This document shows, one piece after another, positions 1 through 7,555 of a stretch of DNA of 32,790 bases (the stretch's first letter is position 1; each line of letters starts with the position of its first letter). Below the pieces are notes generated by a model. The model was not told the origin of the DNA, ran no database searches, and saw nothing but the letters and a program-made list of their open reading frames with translations. Source of the stretch: an uncultured Faecalibacterium sp. (GTDB lineage: Bacteria; Bacillota; Clostridia; Oscillospirales; Ruminococcaceae); the NCBI GenBank assembly GCA_934525405.1, contig CAKSZF010000011.1, positions 1-32,790 of the forward strand. Reading direction: 5' to 3'. The position numbers were made by a program, and so were the translations under genes.

Positions 1-3
1 GTT

Positions 4-528
4 TTACCACTCGTCGTATTCGCCGTCGGCGTTTTTGGCGGCAGCCACGCGGCTGCGCTTGAACATACTTTCCACCACAGCGCAGTACTTATCGGCAAGG
101 CAGACGATGATGGCCTCGCGGCAGCTGGGCACATGACGGAAGGTCAGCGGCCACATGTGGCTGGAAATGATGCTCTGTTCCTTTTTGGTGATATGGAACA
201 CCTTTTCCGCATTGACGCAGGCGCGGCTCGGGTGGGAGAAGCCGTGCATCTCGAACAGGCGGTGGATGCCGTGGAAGGTACCCTTTTTGTGCCAGTCATA
301 TAGGTAAAAATCGTGCAGGAAGGCACCGACAGCCAGCGAGGTCTCGTCCGCGCCCAGATGCAGGCGGTGGTTCAGCCAGCAGCTGACCAGCACCACGTTT
401 TTGCAGTGCTGATAGGTGGTAACATCCCCGTGCTGGATGAACTCCCGCATCTGCTGCACCTTGGGGTTCTGATCGTATTTTTCCAGAATGGCATAAAGCT
501 GTTCGCGTTCCGTAACAGAAAGCTGCAT
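4..528 (-). CDS. HD-domain metal-dependent hydrolase, substrate unknown
   Basis: The 174-residue product carries an HD-superfamily metal site: His41, the His72-Asp73 doublet in FLHDFYLYDW, a later His (around His124 in SSHMWPL) and Asp146 in LADKY. HD proteins of this size are usually phosphohydrolases acting on nucleotides or other phosphoesters; nothing here names the substrate. I see no membrane segment or signal peptide, so it should be cytosolic. I chose the ATG at 528 because the AAAGGA ribosome binding site is well spaced from it; a TTG two codons upstream is possible but too close to that site. It follows the gene at 569-1009 by 40 bases on the same strand and probably shares its promoter. 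The family call is firm, the specific function unknown. Confidence 0.8.
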   Translation of the reverse strand: MQLSVTEREQLYAILEKYDQNPKVQQMREFIQHGDVTTYQHCKNVVLVSCWLNHRLHLGADETSLAVGAFLHDFYLYDWHKKGTFHGIHRLFEMHGFSHPSRACVNAEKVFHITKKEQSIISSHMWPLTFRHVPSCREAIIVCLADKYCAVVESMFKRSRVAAAKNADGEYDEW

Positions 529-568
529 GAGCAAAATTTCCTTTCAACTCAATACGTTAACGTTTGTT

Positions 569-1009
569 TCAGGAGCGGAGCTGCACCGGATTGGAATTGC
601 CGAAGTTTTCGGCGTTGGAAGGGTTCGCCCGCTTGAGGGTCAGGTCTACCAGATACTGCTTGCCATCGCCCAGTTCTTCCAGCTGGGCAAGCTTTGCATT
701 GGCAGCGGCTTCGTCCGGGTACCACTGGATGAGGAAGAAGTTTTCCGCTTCCACCCCGTAATACAGCCAGAAGCCGTCTGCCCGCAGCAGATCATCCAGA
801 TGATCGACCTCTTCGCCATCCGGCAGACCAAGGCCTTCCTCTGCGTAGAGGTTTTCCGGTTCTACCTGCAGCATCTCAATGACCTGAATGGAGCTTTGCA
901 GATACTCGTCCTGCGAAGTGCTCTTATCAGAGCGCTCCCAGCCGGTGAGAAATGCCTGCATGAGCAAATCGCGCACCTTGATGCGCGGCAGTGTGGGATC
1001 CATAACCAT
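569..1009 (-). CDS. Conserved-looking hypothetical protein, 146 aa
   Basis: I do not recognise this protein. It is acidic and soluble in appearance, with no signal peptide or membrane segment. The first half (residues 10-60) looks helical; the middle is aromatic (GFWLYYGVEAENFFLIQWYP), followed by a helix rich in Ala and Leu and a short polar tail. The start is supported by an AAGGAAACAAAA ribosome binding site just upstream and by a good promoter at 1049-1077, so I regard it as a real gene. It is the first gene of a unit with the HD hydrolase, which suggests a shared but unknown role. Confidence 0.7.
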   Translation of the reverse strand: MVMDPTLPRIKVRDLLMQAFLTGWERSDKSTSQDEYLQSSIQVIEMLQVEPENLYAEEGLGLPDGEEVDHLDDLLRADGFWLYYGVEAENFFLIQWYPDEAAANAKLAQLEELGDGKQYLVDLTLKRANPSNAENFGNSNPVQLRS

Positions 1010-1048
1010 TTTTGTTTCCTTCTTTCGTGGTTTTACCCCCGTTGGACA

Positions 1049-1077
1049 GTATACGGCATACGCCTGTGCAAGTCAAC
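1049..1077 (-). promoter_or_regulatory. Sigma-A-type promoter for the unknown protein/HD hydrolase unit
   Basis: Read on the minus strand, TTGACT (1077-1072) is followed after exactly 17 bases by TATACT (1054-1049). The start codon at 1009 lies about 40 bases downstream, leaving room for the leader and ribosome binding site. I see no clear operator. Confidence 0.75.
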
Positions 1078-1147
1078 GGTTTATTTGTGAATTTTTTGTA
1101 GGTATGACTAAAATTTACACACGCTTTTCCTGTTTCAGTCGGTTATC

Positions 1148-1924
1148 TCAGGCTTTGAAGGAAAAGGTATCGTTCAGCCATTCCACCGCAAGCTGTACCC
1201 AGCGGTTGCGGTGGGCGCTGTCGGCGTCCACCTCCGGGGTGGAGATGCTGGTGCCGTGGCAGCCCTTTTCAAACAGGTGCGCCTCGCACGGCACGCCCGC
1301 CTTGTGCAGGGCACCGAGCAGCAGCAGGGTGTTTTCCACCGGGACGGTCTCGTCCTCCATGGTATGCCAGACGAACACCGGTGGTGCGGCGGGGGTGATT
1401 TTATCTTCCAGCGTAAAGCGCTGGTGGGCGGCAATGTCCTGCGTGCCTGTCAGCTGCACAAAGCTGCCCCTGTGGGCGTATTCTCCGGCGGTGACCACCG
1501 GGTAGGCCAGCAGCAGTGCGTTGGGGCGCGGCTGGTCTGCCATGCCGGGGATGTCCCACACTGCACCGGACAGTGCCAGATGCCCGCCTGCGGAAAAACC
1601 GCACAAAGCGATCTTATCCGGCAGAATATTCCACTGCGCCGCGTGCTGCCGCACAAGGCCGATGGCCTGTGCCAGCTGCCGCATGGGCAGCGCATCCCGG
1701 GCGTTCTCCCCTACTGCGTAGTGCAGTACCGCCGTGTGATATCCCGCCGCCGCAAATTGCAGCGCTACGGGGTCGCCCTCCCGAGGGCTGACGTGGTTAT
1801 AGCCGCCGCCGGGCACCACCAGTACCAGCGGGCGCTGCCGGAAATGCGGCATGGCTTCCACGCTCTCCCGTAGGTAGAGCGTCAGCGTACCGCCGCCGGT
1901 CAGTTCCAGTTGCTCAAGCTGCAT
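1148..1924 (-). CDS. Alpha/beta-hydrolase, acetyl-esterase-like
   Basis: The 258-residue protein is an alpha/beta hydrolase of the acetyl-xylan/feruloyl esterase type. The nucleophile elbow is GFSAGGH (Ser111); the oxyanion-hole motif PGGGY is at residues 38-42; the probable acid is in MEDETVPVEN (around Asp191) and the catalytic His in KGCHGTS (His223). There is no signal peptide, so it should work in the cytosol, perhaps removing acetyl groups from imported oligosaccharides; that substrate is inference. Its ATG touches the stop of the upstream gene (TAAATG) and has an AAGGAGG site, so the two are translationally coupled. No clear terminator follows it. Confidence 0.85.
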   Translation of the reverse strand: MQLEQLELTGGGTLTLYLRESVEAMPHFRQRPLVLVVPGGGYNHVSPREGDPVALQFAAAGYHTAVLHYAVGENARDALPMRQLAQAIGLVRQHAAQWNILPDKIALCGFSAGGHLALSGAVWDIPGMADQPRPNALLLAYPVVTAGEYAHRGSFVQLTGTQDIAAHQRFTLEDKITPAAPPVFVWHTMEDETVPVENTLLLLGALHKAGVPCEAHLFEKGCHGTSISTPEVDADSAHRNRWVQLAVEWLNDTFSFKA

Positions 1925-2416
1925 TTACGCTTCCTCCTTATAAAAGCCGTGCCGCCCTTCCGGGTGGGCTGCAATAAATTCCGCGCATAGGTCTGCGCAC
2001 AGGCGGCACAGCTCCGGACAGGGGCGCTTTTTATAATAGTCTGCGGTGCGTTCCTCTGCCGCCGTACCCCCGGTGGGGGCAGCACCTGCCTTTGCCAGCA
2101 GCTCCCGGCAGATGATGCTGCCGCCGCCGTTGCGGCTGCGGTACTGCTCTGCCGCCTGCTGCACCAGTGCGTACATCCGGGATTTATCCTTGGGGTCGGC
2201 GGGGTCGGCATAGACCATGCTCAGCACGGTCACCACGCCGCAGAACGCCCCGCACACCTCCCGCATCCGGCCAATGCCTGCGCCAAACCCTGCGGAAAGG
2301 CGCAGCGCCATCTCCTCGGTCAGACCAAGCTGCGGTGCAAACGCCGCCACCACGCTCTGACTGCAATTATAGCCCTGCAAGAACCATGCGTAAGCGGCAT
2401 CGCCCTGTTTTGACAT
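1925..2416 (-). CDS. C_GCAxxG_C_C family putative redox protein
   Basis: The 163-residue protein matches the Cys-rich C_GCAxxG_C_C family: NCSQSVV near the N-terminus (Cys18), the core REVCGAFCG (Cys55, Cys59), Cys103, and a C-terminal cluster CPELCRLCADLC (Cys133, 137, 140, 144). The family is thought to be redox active, but no reaction is established. The reading frame is open further upstream, but I chose the ATG at 2416: it has an AAGGA site nine bases ahead, the family motif starts shortly after, and the promoter at 2447-2452 would fall inside a longer gene. It is translationally coupled to the esterase. Confidence 0.8.
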   Translation of the reverse strand: MSKQGDAAYAWFLQGYNCSQSVVAAFAPQLGLTEEMALRLSAGFGAGIGRMREVCGAFCGVVTVLSMVYADPADPKDKSRMYALVQQAAEQYRSRNGGGSIICRELLAKAGAAPTGGTAAEERTADYYKKRPCPELCRLCADLCAEFIAAHPEGRHGFYKEEA

Positions 2417-2446
2417 TTTCTCACATCCTTCCGGCATACTCGCTCC

Positions 2447-2455
2447 ATTATAGCA
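2447..2455 (-). promoter_or_regulatory. Extended -10 promoter for the C_GCAxxG_C_C/esterase unit
   Basis: On the minus strand TGCTATAAT (2455-2447) is an extended -10 with a consensus TATAAT hexamer. No convincing -35 lies 17 bases upstream, which is common for extended -10 promoters. It sits about 30 bases ahead of the chosen start at 2416. Confidence 0.65.
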
Positions 2456-2583
2456 CAGTCCGCGCAAAAGTGGGAAAGACTTTGCAAGAAAATTTTGTTT
2501 TCCATATAAGAAACGAATCCGGCGCACCGTTTCGTGCACCGGGGCAGCAAATCTTTTACTTTTTTAACTTTTTATGAAAAGCC

Positions 2584-2612
2584 TTGATTTTCCCTTCAAG
2601 TCGTTGTATATT
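2584..2612 (+). promoter_or_regulatory. htpG promoter
   Basis: TTGATT (2584-2589), a 17-base spacer and TATATT (2607-2612). The CIRCE operator begins inside the -10 region, so a repressor bound there would block RNA polymerase. Confidence 0.7.
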
Positions 2613-2637
2613 AGCACTCAGAAGTTATGAGTGCTAA
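2611..2637 (+). promoter_or_regulatory. CIRCE element (HrcA operator)
   Basis: TTAGCACTC (2611-2619), nine bases, GAGTGCTAA (2629-2637): a perfect match to the CIRCE inverted repeat bound by the heat-shock repressor HrcA. It overlaps the -10 and start point of the htpG promoter, the expected place for repression. hrcA itself is not in the window. Confidence 0.95.
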
Positions 2638-2641
2638 GCAT

Positions 2642-2658
2642 CCCGGCAGTTTGCCGGG
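2642..2658 (+). other. 7-bp hairpin in the htpG leader
   Basis: CCCGGCA (2642-2648) and TGCCGGG (2652-2658) form a perfect 7-bp stem with a GTT loop between CIRCE and the ribosome binding site. It has no T-run, so it is not a terminator. A role in mRNA stability is possible. Confidence 0.5.
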
Positions 2659-2697
2659 CACGGCGCACCAAATATGTGATAAAAGAGGTTTTGTATT

Positions 2698-4626
2698 ATG
2701 GCCAAGAAAGAATTTCAGGCAGAGAGCAAAAAACTGATGGATATGATGATCAACTCCATCTATACCAATAAGGAAATTTTTCTGCGGGAGCTGATTTCCA
2801 ACGCTTCGGACGCCATCGACAAGCTGTATTATAAGAGCCTGACCGACACCTCCGTGGGCATGAACAAGGGCGATTTCCGCATCCTCATCACCCGCGATAA
2901 GGAAAACCGCATCCTGACCGTGGAGGATAACGGCATCGGTATGACCAAGGAAGAGCTGGAGCAGAATCTGGGCACCATTGCACACTCCGGCTCTCTGGAT
3001 TTCAAGAAGGACAACAAGGACGAGAACATCGACATCATCGGTCAGTTCGGCGTGGGCTTCTACTCCGCCTTTATGGTGGCCGATAAGCTGACCGTCATCT
3101 CCAAGGCTTATGGCTCGGACGAGGCATGGCAGTGGGAGTCCTCCGGTGTGGATGGCTACGAGATGACCCCCGCCCAGAAAGATACCGTGGGCACCCAGAT
3201 CATCCTGCACATCAAGCCGGATACCGACACTGAGAAATACGACAACTTCCTGGATGAGTACGGCATTGTGGCCATCGTGAAGAAGTACAGCGACTATGTG
3301 CGCTACCCCATCCAGATGGAGCGTGAAAAGAGCCGTCAGAAGCCGGAACCGGACCCCAAGCCCGAGGATTACAAGCCGGAGTGGGAGACCTACACCGAGC
3401 TGGAAACCCTGAACAGCATGATCCCCATCTGGAAAAAGCAGAAGAGCGAAGTGACCGACGAGGAGTACAACAGCTTCTATAAGGATAAGTTCGGCGATTA
3501 CGCCGACCCCGCCCGGGTCATCGTGAGCCGCACCGAGGGCACTGCCAACTACAATGCCCTGCTGTTCGTGCCCAGCCACCGTCCCTACGACTTCTACACC
3601 AAGGACTACGAGAAGGGTCTGGCACTGTACGCTTCCGGCGTACTCATTATGGAAAAGTGCGCCGACCTGCTGCCGGATTACTTCAGTTTTGTAAAGGGCA
3701 TCGTGGATAGTCAGGATCTGAGCCTGAACATCAGCCGTGAGATGCTGCAGAAGGACAGCCAGCTGAAGCTGATCCACAACGCACTGGAAAAGAAGATCAA
3801 AAACGAGCTGCACGCCATGCTGAACAACGACCGTGCAAAGTACGAGGAGTTCTGGAAGGAGTTCGGCCGTCAGATCAAGTTTGGTGCCTACTCTGACTAC
3901 GGAATGCACGCCGAGCTGCTGCGCGACCTGCTGCTGTTCTGGTCTGCCAAGGAGCAGAAGATGGTCACCCTGCAGGAGTACATCGACAAGATGCCCGCTG
4001 AGCAGAAGTACATCTACTTTGCCGCAGGCGACTCCACCGACCGTCTGGCAAAGCTGCCCTCCGCAGAACTGGTGCTTGACAAGGGCTTTGACGTGCTGCT
4101 GCTGACCGAGGATGTGGATGAGTTCTGCCTGCAGATCCTGCACAGCTACCCCCGCAAGGATGCCGAGGGCAAGGACGGCACCGTGGAGTTCAAGAACGTG
4201 AACAGCGGTGATCTGGGTCTGGAATCCGAAGAGGAGAAGAAGGCCGCCGAGGATGCCACCGCCGAGAACAAGGCTCTGTTCGATGCCATGAAGGACGCAC
4301 TGAACGGCAAGGTGAAGGAGGTCAAGGTCTCCACCCGCCTGAAGGATCACCCCGTCTGCCTGAGCGCTGACGGCCCGCTGTCCATCGAGATGGAGAAGGT
4401 GCTGTCCAAGCAGCCCGGCAGCGAGGGCGTGAAGAGCGACAAGGTGCTGGAGCTGAACGTGAACCACCCCGTGTTTGCTGCCCTGAAGGCCGCACAGGAG
4501 GCTGGCGACACCGAGAAGCTGAACAAGTACAGTACCCTGCTGTACGCACAGGCACAGCTGATCGAGGGTCTGCCCGTGGATGACCCCGCCGCTTATGCCG
4601 AGGCCGTTTGCAGCCTGATGAAGTAA
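2698..4626 (+). CDS. htpG: Hsp90-family molecular chaperone HtpG
   Basis: The 642-residue protein is bacterial Hsp90, an ATP-driven dimeric cytosolic chaperone. The N-terminal ATPase domain shows the family signatures: NKEIFLRELISNASDAIDKL with the catalytic Glu and Mg-binding Asn, DNGIGMT, and IGQFGVGFYSAFMV with the lid glycines. The middle domain includes LNISREMLQ with the ATP-contacting Arg. Length is usual (E. coli HtpG is 624). The region around residues 210-240 is a charged linker rich in Lys, Pro and Glu. The ATG follows an AGAGG site. It is a single-gene unit between a CIRCE-controlled promoter and an intrinsic terminator, so heat induction through HrcA is expected. Confidence 0.97.
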   Translation: MAKKEFQAESKKLMDMMINSIYTNKEIFLRELISNASDAIDKLYYKSLTDTSVGMNKGDFRILITRDKENRILTVEDNGIGMTKEELEQNLGTIAHSGSLDFKKDNKDENIDIIGQFGVGFYSAFMVADKLTVISKAYGSDEAWQWESSGVDGYEMTPAQKDTVGTQIILHIKPDTDTEKYDNFLDEYGIVAIVKKYSDYVRYPIQMEREKSRQKPEPDPKPEDYKPEWETYTELETLNSMIPIWKKQKSEVTDEEYNSFYKDKFGDYADPARVIVSRTEGTANYNALLFVPSHRPYDFYTKDYEKGLALYASGVLIMEKCADLLPDYFSFVKGIVDSQDLSLNISREMLQKDSQLKLIHNALEKKIKNELHAMLNNDRAKYEEFWKEFGRQIKFGAYSDYGMHAELLRDLLLFWSAKEQKMVTLQEYIDKMPAEQKYIYFAAGDSTDRLAKLPSAELVLDKGFDVLLLTEDVDEFCLQILHSYPRKDAEGKDGTVEFKNVNSGDLGLESEEEKKAAEDATAENKALFDAMKDALNGKVKEVKVSTRLKDHPVCLSADGPLSIEMEKVLSKQPGSEGVKSDKVLELNVNHPVFAALKAAQEAGDTEKLNKYSTLLYAQAQLIEGLPVDDPAAYAEAVCSLMK

Positions 4627-4640
4627 GCTTTTATGGAGAG

Positions 4641-4670
4641 GCCGCTGTGTTTTGCGCAGCGGCTTCTTTT
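4641..4670 (+). terminator. Intrinsic terminator of htpG
   Basis: GCCGCTG (4641-4647) pairs with CAGCGGC (4657-4663), followed by TTCTTTT. It lies 15 bases after the htpG stop. Confidence 0.85.
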
Positions 4671-4691
4671 GTTGCTGATGATTTTTAATTT

Positions 4692-4727
4692 TGCGCTTGT
4701 CGCGGTCTGCGGACCGTTCCAAGCGCA
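4692..4727 (+). other. 36-base hairpin with internal loop, function unknown
   Basis: TGCGCTTG (4692-4699) pairs with CAAGCGCA (4720-4727), and inside it CGGTC (4703-4707) pairs with GACCG (4712-4716) around a TGCG loop. It lies between the htpG terminator and the next promoter. It lacks a T-run and is not part of a gene I can support. Confidence 0.5.
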
Positions 4728-4752
4728 TTTTCACGGGAACAGAAATACCCCC

Positions 4753-4781
4753 TTAACAAAAAGGCCGCGCTCCGCTATAAT
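4753..4781 (+). promoter_or_regulatory. Promoter of the XpaC-family gene
   Basis: TTAACA (4753-4758), a 17-base spacer and a consensus TATAAT (4776-4781), about 54 bases ahead of the ATG at 4835. Confidence 0.8.
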
Positions 4782-4834
4782 AGAGTGGAACGCGGTCTTT
4801 TATTTTTATCTTTCTGTGAAAGGAAATTTATTTC

Positions 4835-5941
4835 ATGGAGCCGAGAAAACATTATTTTGCAAAGATTCCCACCATTGCCATCTTTATCGTCATGGCGATG
4901 TCCGGGCCGTTGGGGGTGCTGCTGTTCATCCTGAAGGGCATTGACCAAAAGATGCAGAAGGAGGAGCAGGAAGCCGCCCGCGCCCGGGGCGACTACCGCC
5001 CCGACCTAGAGCCTGCGCCAATGCAAAACACGGACGCATCCGATGGGCAGGACGTCCCCACGGCAGAGCAGAAAAGCGCCAAGCAGTGGCATAAAAACAT
5101 TGCCACCCTCTGCACCATCATGGGTGCCGTTTTCCTGTTTGCCGGGGTGACGGATGCGGTGGATATCATCGGTGCATGGCAGGTGCTGCCTGACCCCGGG
5201 GAGCTGTTTTCCGATATCGTCATGGCCATCGGCGGCGGCGGTGCGCTGCTGACCGGTCTGCGGATGAACAGCACCCGCAAGCTGGAGCGGCTGCTGGATA
5301 AGGTTGTGGGCGAGCGGGATAATATCCCCCTGCCGGAACTGTTTGCCGCCGCCGGGGTGGACGCCGCCCGGGGACGCGCTGCCGTAAAAAGCGCCATCGA
5401 GCACGGATACTTCGGTGCAGACGCCTACATTGACAACCGCACCGACACGCTGGTGGTGCGGGGCGCAGCGCCACAGCCGAAAAAGCCCGCATCGGCTCCG
5501 GCACCCAAACCCAAGCCCGCCGCAGAGGGCGAGTATGCCGCCCTGCTGCGCCAGCTGCGGGAGGTGAACGATGCCATCCCAGACCCGGTGATGAGCCAGA
5601 AGATCTCCCGGCTGGAAGAAGTCAGCGGGCGCATTTTTGCGCTGGCGCAAAAAGACCCGGACAAAAAAGCGCAGCTGCAAAAGTTTATGAACTACTATCT
5701 GCCCACTGCACTCAAGCTGCTGAACACCTACGCCAGCCTTTCCGGGCAGGCGGTGGAGGGCACGAACATTACCGACGCCAAGCACAGCATCGAGCGCAGC
5801 ATGGACCTGCTGGTGACCGCCTTTGAAAACCAACTGGACAAGCTGTTCCAAGCCGATGCGCTGGACGTGAACGCCGACATTGCCGCACTGGAAGGAATGC
5901 TGAACCTTGACGGACTGACCGGCAGCGAATTTACCCGCTGA
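4835..5941 (+). CDS. XpaC-family (5-bromo-4-chloroindolyl phosphate hydrolysis family) membrane protein
   Basis: The 368-residue protein has a hydrophobic segment near residues 11-35, a charged stretch rich in Glu, Ala and Arg, then two more hydrophobic segments (about 90-113 and 127-142). A middle part (about 150-205) resembles a small winged-helix-like module ending in GYFGADAYIDNRTDTLVV. After a Pro/Ala/Lys linker, the helical C-terminus (KFMNYYLPTALKLLNTYASL and the following helices) is the hallmark of the XpaC family. The family name comes from a phenotype; the biochemical role is unknown, and B. subtilis xpaC sits beside a TelA-like gene, which is absent here. It is a single-gene unit with its own promoter and terminator; an AAGGA site lies 11 bases before the ATG. 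Confidence 0.7.
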   Translation: MEPRKHYFAKIPTIAIFIVMAMSGPLGVLLFILKGIDQKMQKEEQEAARARGDYRPDLEPAPMQNTDASDGQDVPTAEQKSAKQWHKNIATLCTIMGAVFLFAGVTDAVDIIGAWQVLPDPGELFSDIVMAIGGGGALLTGLRMNSTRKLERLLDKVVGERDNIPLPELFAAAGVDAARGRAAVKSAIEHGYFGADAYIDNRTDTLVVRGAAPQPKKPASAPAPKPKPAAEGEYAALLRQLREVNDAIPDPVMSQKISRLEEVSGRIFALAQKDPDKKAQLQKFMNYYLPTALKLLNTYASLSGQAVEGTNITDAKHSIERSMDLLVTAFENQLDKLFQADALDVNADIAALEGMLNLDGLTGSEFTR

Positions 5942-5946
5942 ACCCC

Positions 5947-5987
5947 ACCCCCGCACCCGATGGCTGCATCGGCGCGGGGGTGTTTTT
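5947..5987 (+). terminator. Intrinsic terminator after the XpaC-family gene
   Basis: ACCCCCGC (5947-5954) pairs with GCGGGGGT (5974-5981); inside, CCGATG (5957-5962) pairs with CATCGG (5967-5972). Five Ts follow shortly after the stem (5983-5987). Confidence 0.9.
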
Positions 5988-6268
5988 GTGCAAAGTGCAA
6001 TTTTCCATCCCGTCTTTTTTGGGTGCTGCGCTCAAAATTCCGAGATTTGTGTGCATTTATGCCAAGCATTTTGATATGCTGGAAAAATTTTTATTTTATT
6101 TGTTCGGCAGCGCCAATCGACTTTCACCGGCGTTTTTTGCAACTTTTCATTGAGATGCAACAATAACACATGGTTTTTTTCGCTGTGTTTGACTATTATA
6201 GAAGCAGCTACGGCAGCTGCGAACGGCTGCATCGACTTTTCCGATCATAATAGTAGGAGGAAATTTCC
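5988..6268 (+). promoter_or_regulatory. galK leader and probable control region
   Basis: This AT-rich gap holds no gene I can support. It contains a direct repeat of TGCAAC (6138-6143 and 6156-6161), an inverted repeat AACACA (6165-6170)/TGTGTT (6184-6189), a possible -10 TATTAT (6194-6199) without a good -35, and the galK ribosome binding site TAGGAGG near 6254-6260. The inverted repeat lies where a galactose-responsive or catabolite regulator could bind, but the assignment is inference. Confidence 0.45.
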
Positions 6269-7555
6269 ATGATGAAGTCCATTTCCACCTGGAAGCAGGA
6301 ACTGACCGAGGGCGCACACGCTGCGCGTCTGGCTGCGCTGTACTGCTGCACCCCCAACGAGACCCCTGCACAGGCAGCCCGTTATACGGCTGTTCTGGAC
6401 GGGTTAGAGACCACCTTCGGCGCACATACCGAGGCCGGTCTGTATAGTGCCCCCGGCCGCACCGAGATCGGCGGCAACCACACCGACCACCAGCATGGCC
6501 GTGTACTGGCTGGCAGCGTGAACATTGACATGATCGCCGCTGCCGCCCCCAACAGCCTGAACCAGCTGCGCGTGCAGAGCGAGGGCTACGACCTGTGCGT
6601 TATCGACCTTGACGACCTGACCGCCCGCAAGGAGGAGGAAAATACCACCGCTTCCCTGCTGCGCGGCGAGTGCGAAGCTTTCCGTCAGCGCGGCGCAAAG
6701 CTGTCCGGTCTGGACGTGTACATCTCCTCCAACGTGCCCAAGGGCAGCGGCGTTTCTTCCTCTGCCGCCTTTGAGGTGCTGGTCGGCGTGATTTTGAACG
6801 ACTGCTTCATGGATGAAAAGGTCTCCCCCATCGCCATTGCGCAGATTGGCCAGTGGGCAGAGAACGTCTACTTTGGCAAGCCCTGTGGTCTGATGGATCA
6901 GATGGCTTCCAGCGTGGGCAACATTATCACCATCGACTTTGCTGACAAGGCAAACCCCGACGTGGAGCCGGTGCAGGTGGACTTCTCCAAGGCTGGTCTG
7001 GCGCTGTGCATTCTGGACTCCGGTGCAGACCATGCGGACCTGACCGACGAGTACGCCGCCATCCCCAACGAGTGCCGCGCTGTGGCCGCTGTGTGCGGCG
7101 GCGAGGTGCTGCGGGACGTGCCCTTTGAGACCTTCCTTGCAAACATCCCGGCCTGCCGCAAGCAGTGCGGCGACCGCGCTGTGCTGCGCGCCTTCCACTT
7201 CTACGCCGATAATGACCGCGTGCCCCAGCAGGTGGCCGCCCTGCGCGAGGGCGACTTTGACGCCTTTTTGCAGATGGTGACTGCCTCCGGCGACAGCAGC
7301 TGGGAATACCTGCAGAACGTCATCCCCGCCGGTTACAAGGAGCATCAGGAGGTGGCTGTGACCATCGCCGCTGCCAAGCATTATCTGGGCGGCAAAGGCG
7401 CTGTGCGCGTGCACGGCGGCGGTTTTGCCGGTACGGTGCAGGCCTTTGTGCCGGTGGAGATGCTGGCAGACTTCAAGACCAACATGGAAAAGATCCTCGG
7501 CGCGGGCCGCTGCCATGTGCTGAACATCCGTCCTGAGGGAGGTGCTGTGCTGTGA
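6269..7555 (+). CDS. galK: Galactokinase
   Basis: The 428-residue GHMP-family kinase phosphorylates galactose at C1 in the Leloir pathway, in the cytosol. The galactokinase signature APGRTEIGGNHTDHQHG lies at residues 61-77, the GHMP ATP-binding loop PKGSGVSSSAA at 157-167, LMDQMASSVG follows, and the C-terminal GHMP motif GGGFAGTVQAF is present. It is about 40 residues longer at the N-terminus than E. coli GalK. The ATG follows a strong TAGGAGG site. Its TGA overlaps the GTG start of galT by four bases, so the pair is translationally coupled. No galE or galM lies next to it here. Confidence 0.95.
   Translation: MMKSISTWKQELTEGAHAARLAALYCCTPNETPAQAARYTAVLDGLETTFGAHTEAGLYSAPGRTEIGGNHTDHQHGRVLAGSVNIDMIAAAAPNSLNQLRVQSEGYDLCVIDLDDLTARKEEENTTASLLRGECEAFRQRGAKLSGLDVYISSNVPKGSGVSSSAAFEVLVGVILNDCFMDEKVSPIAIAQIGQWAENVYFGKPCGLMDQMASSVGNIITIDFADKANPDVEPVQVDFSKAGLALCILDSGADHADLTDEYAAIPNECRAVAAVCGGEVLRDVPFETFLANIPACRKQCGDRAVLRAFHFYADNDRVPQQVAALREGDFDAFLQMVTASGDSSWEYLQNVIPAGYKEHQEVAVTIAAAKHYLGGKGAVRVHGGGFAGTVQAFVPVEMLADFKTNMEKILGAGRCHVLNIRPEGGAVL

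Noticed and set aside
4..534. TTG start at 534 for the HD-domain gene
   Set aside because: It is only about four bases from the AAAGGA site; the ATG at 528 is better spaced.
2611..4734. Long antisense open frame (707 codons) opposite htpG
   Set aside because: It is the mirror of a highly conserved gene in GC-rich DNA, rich in Leu, His, Gln and Val, with no recognisable domain or ribosome binding site.
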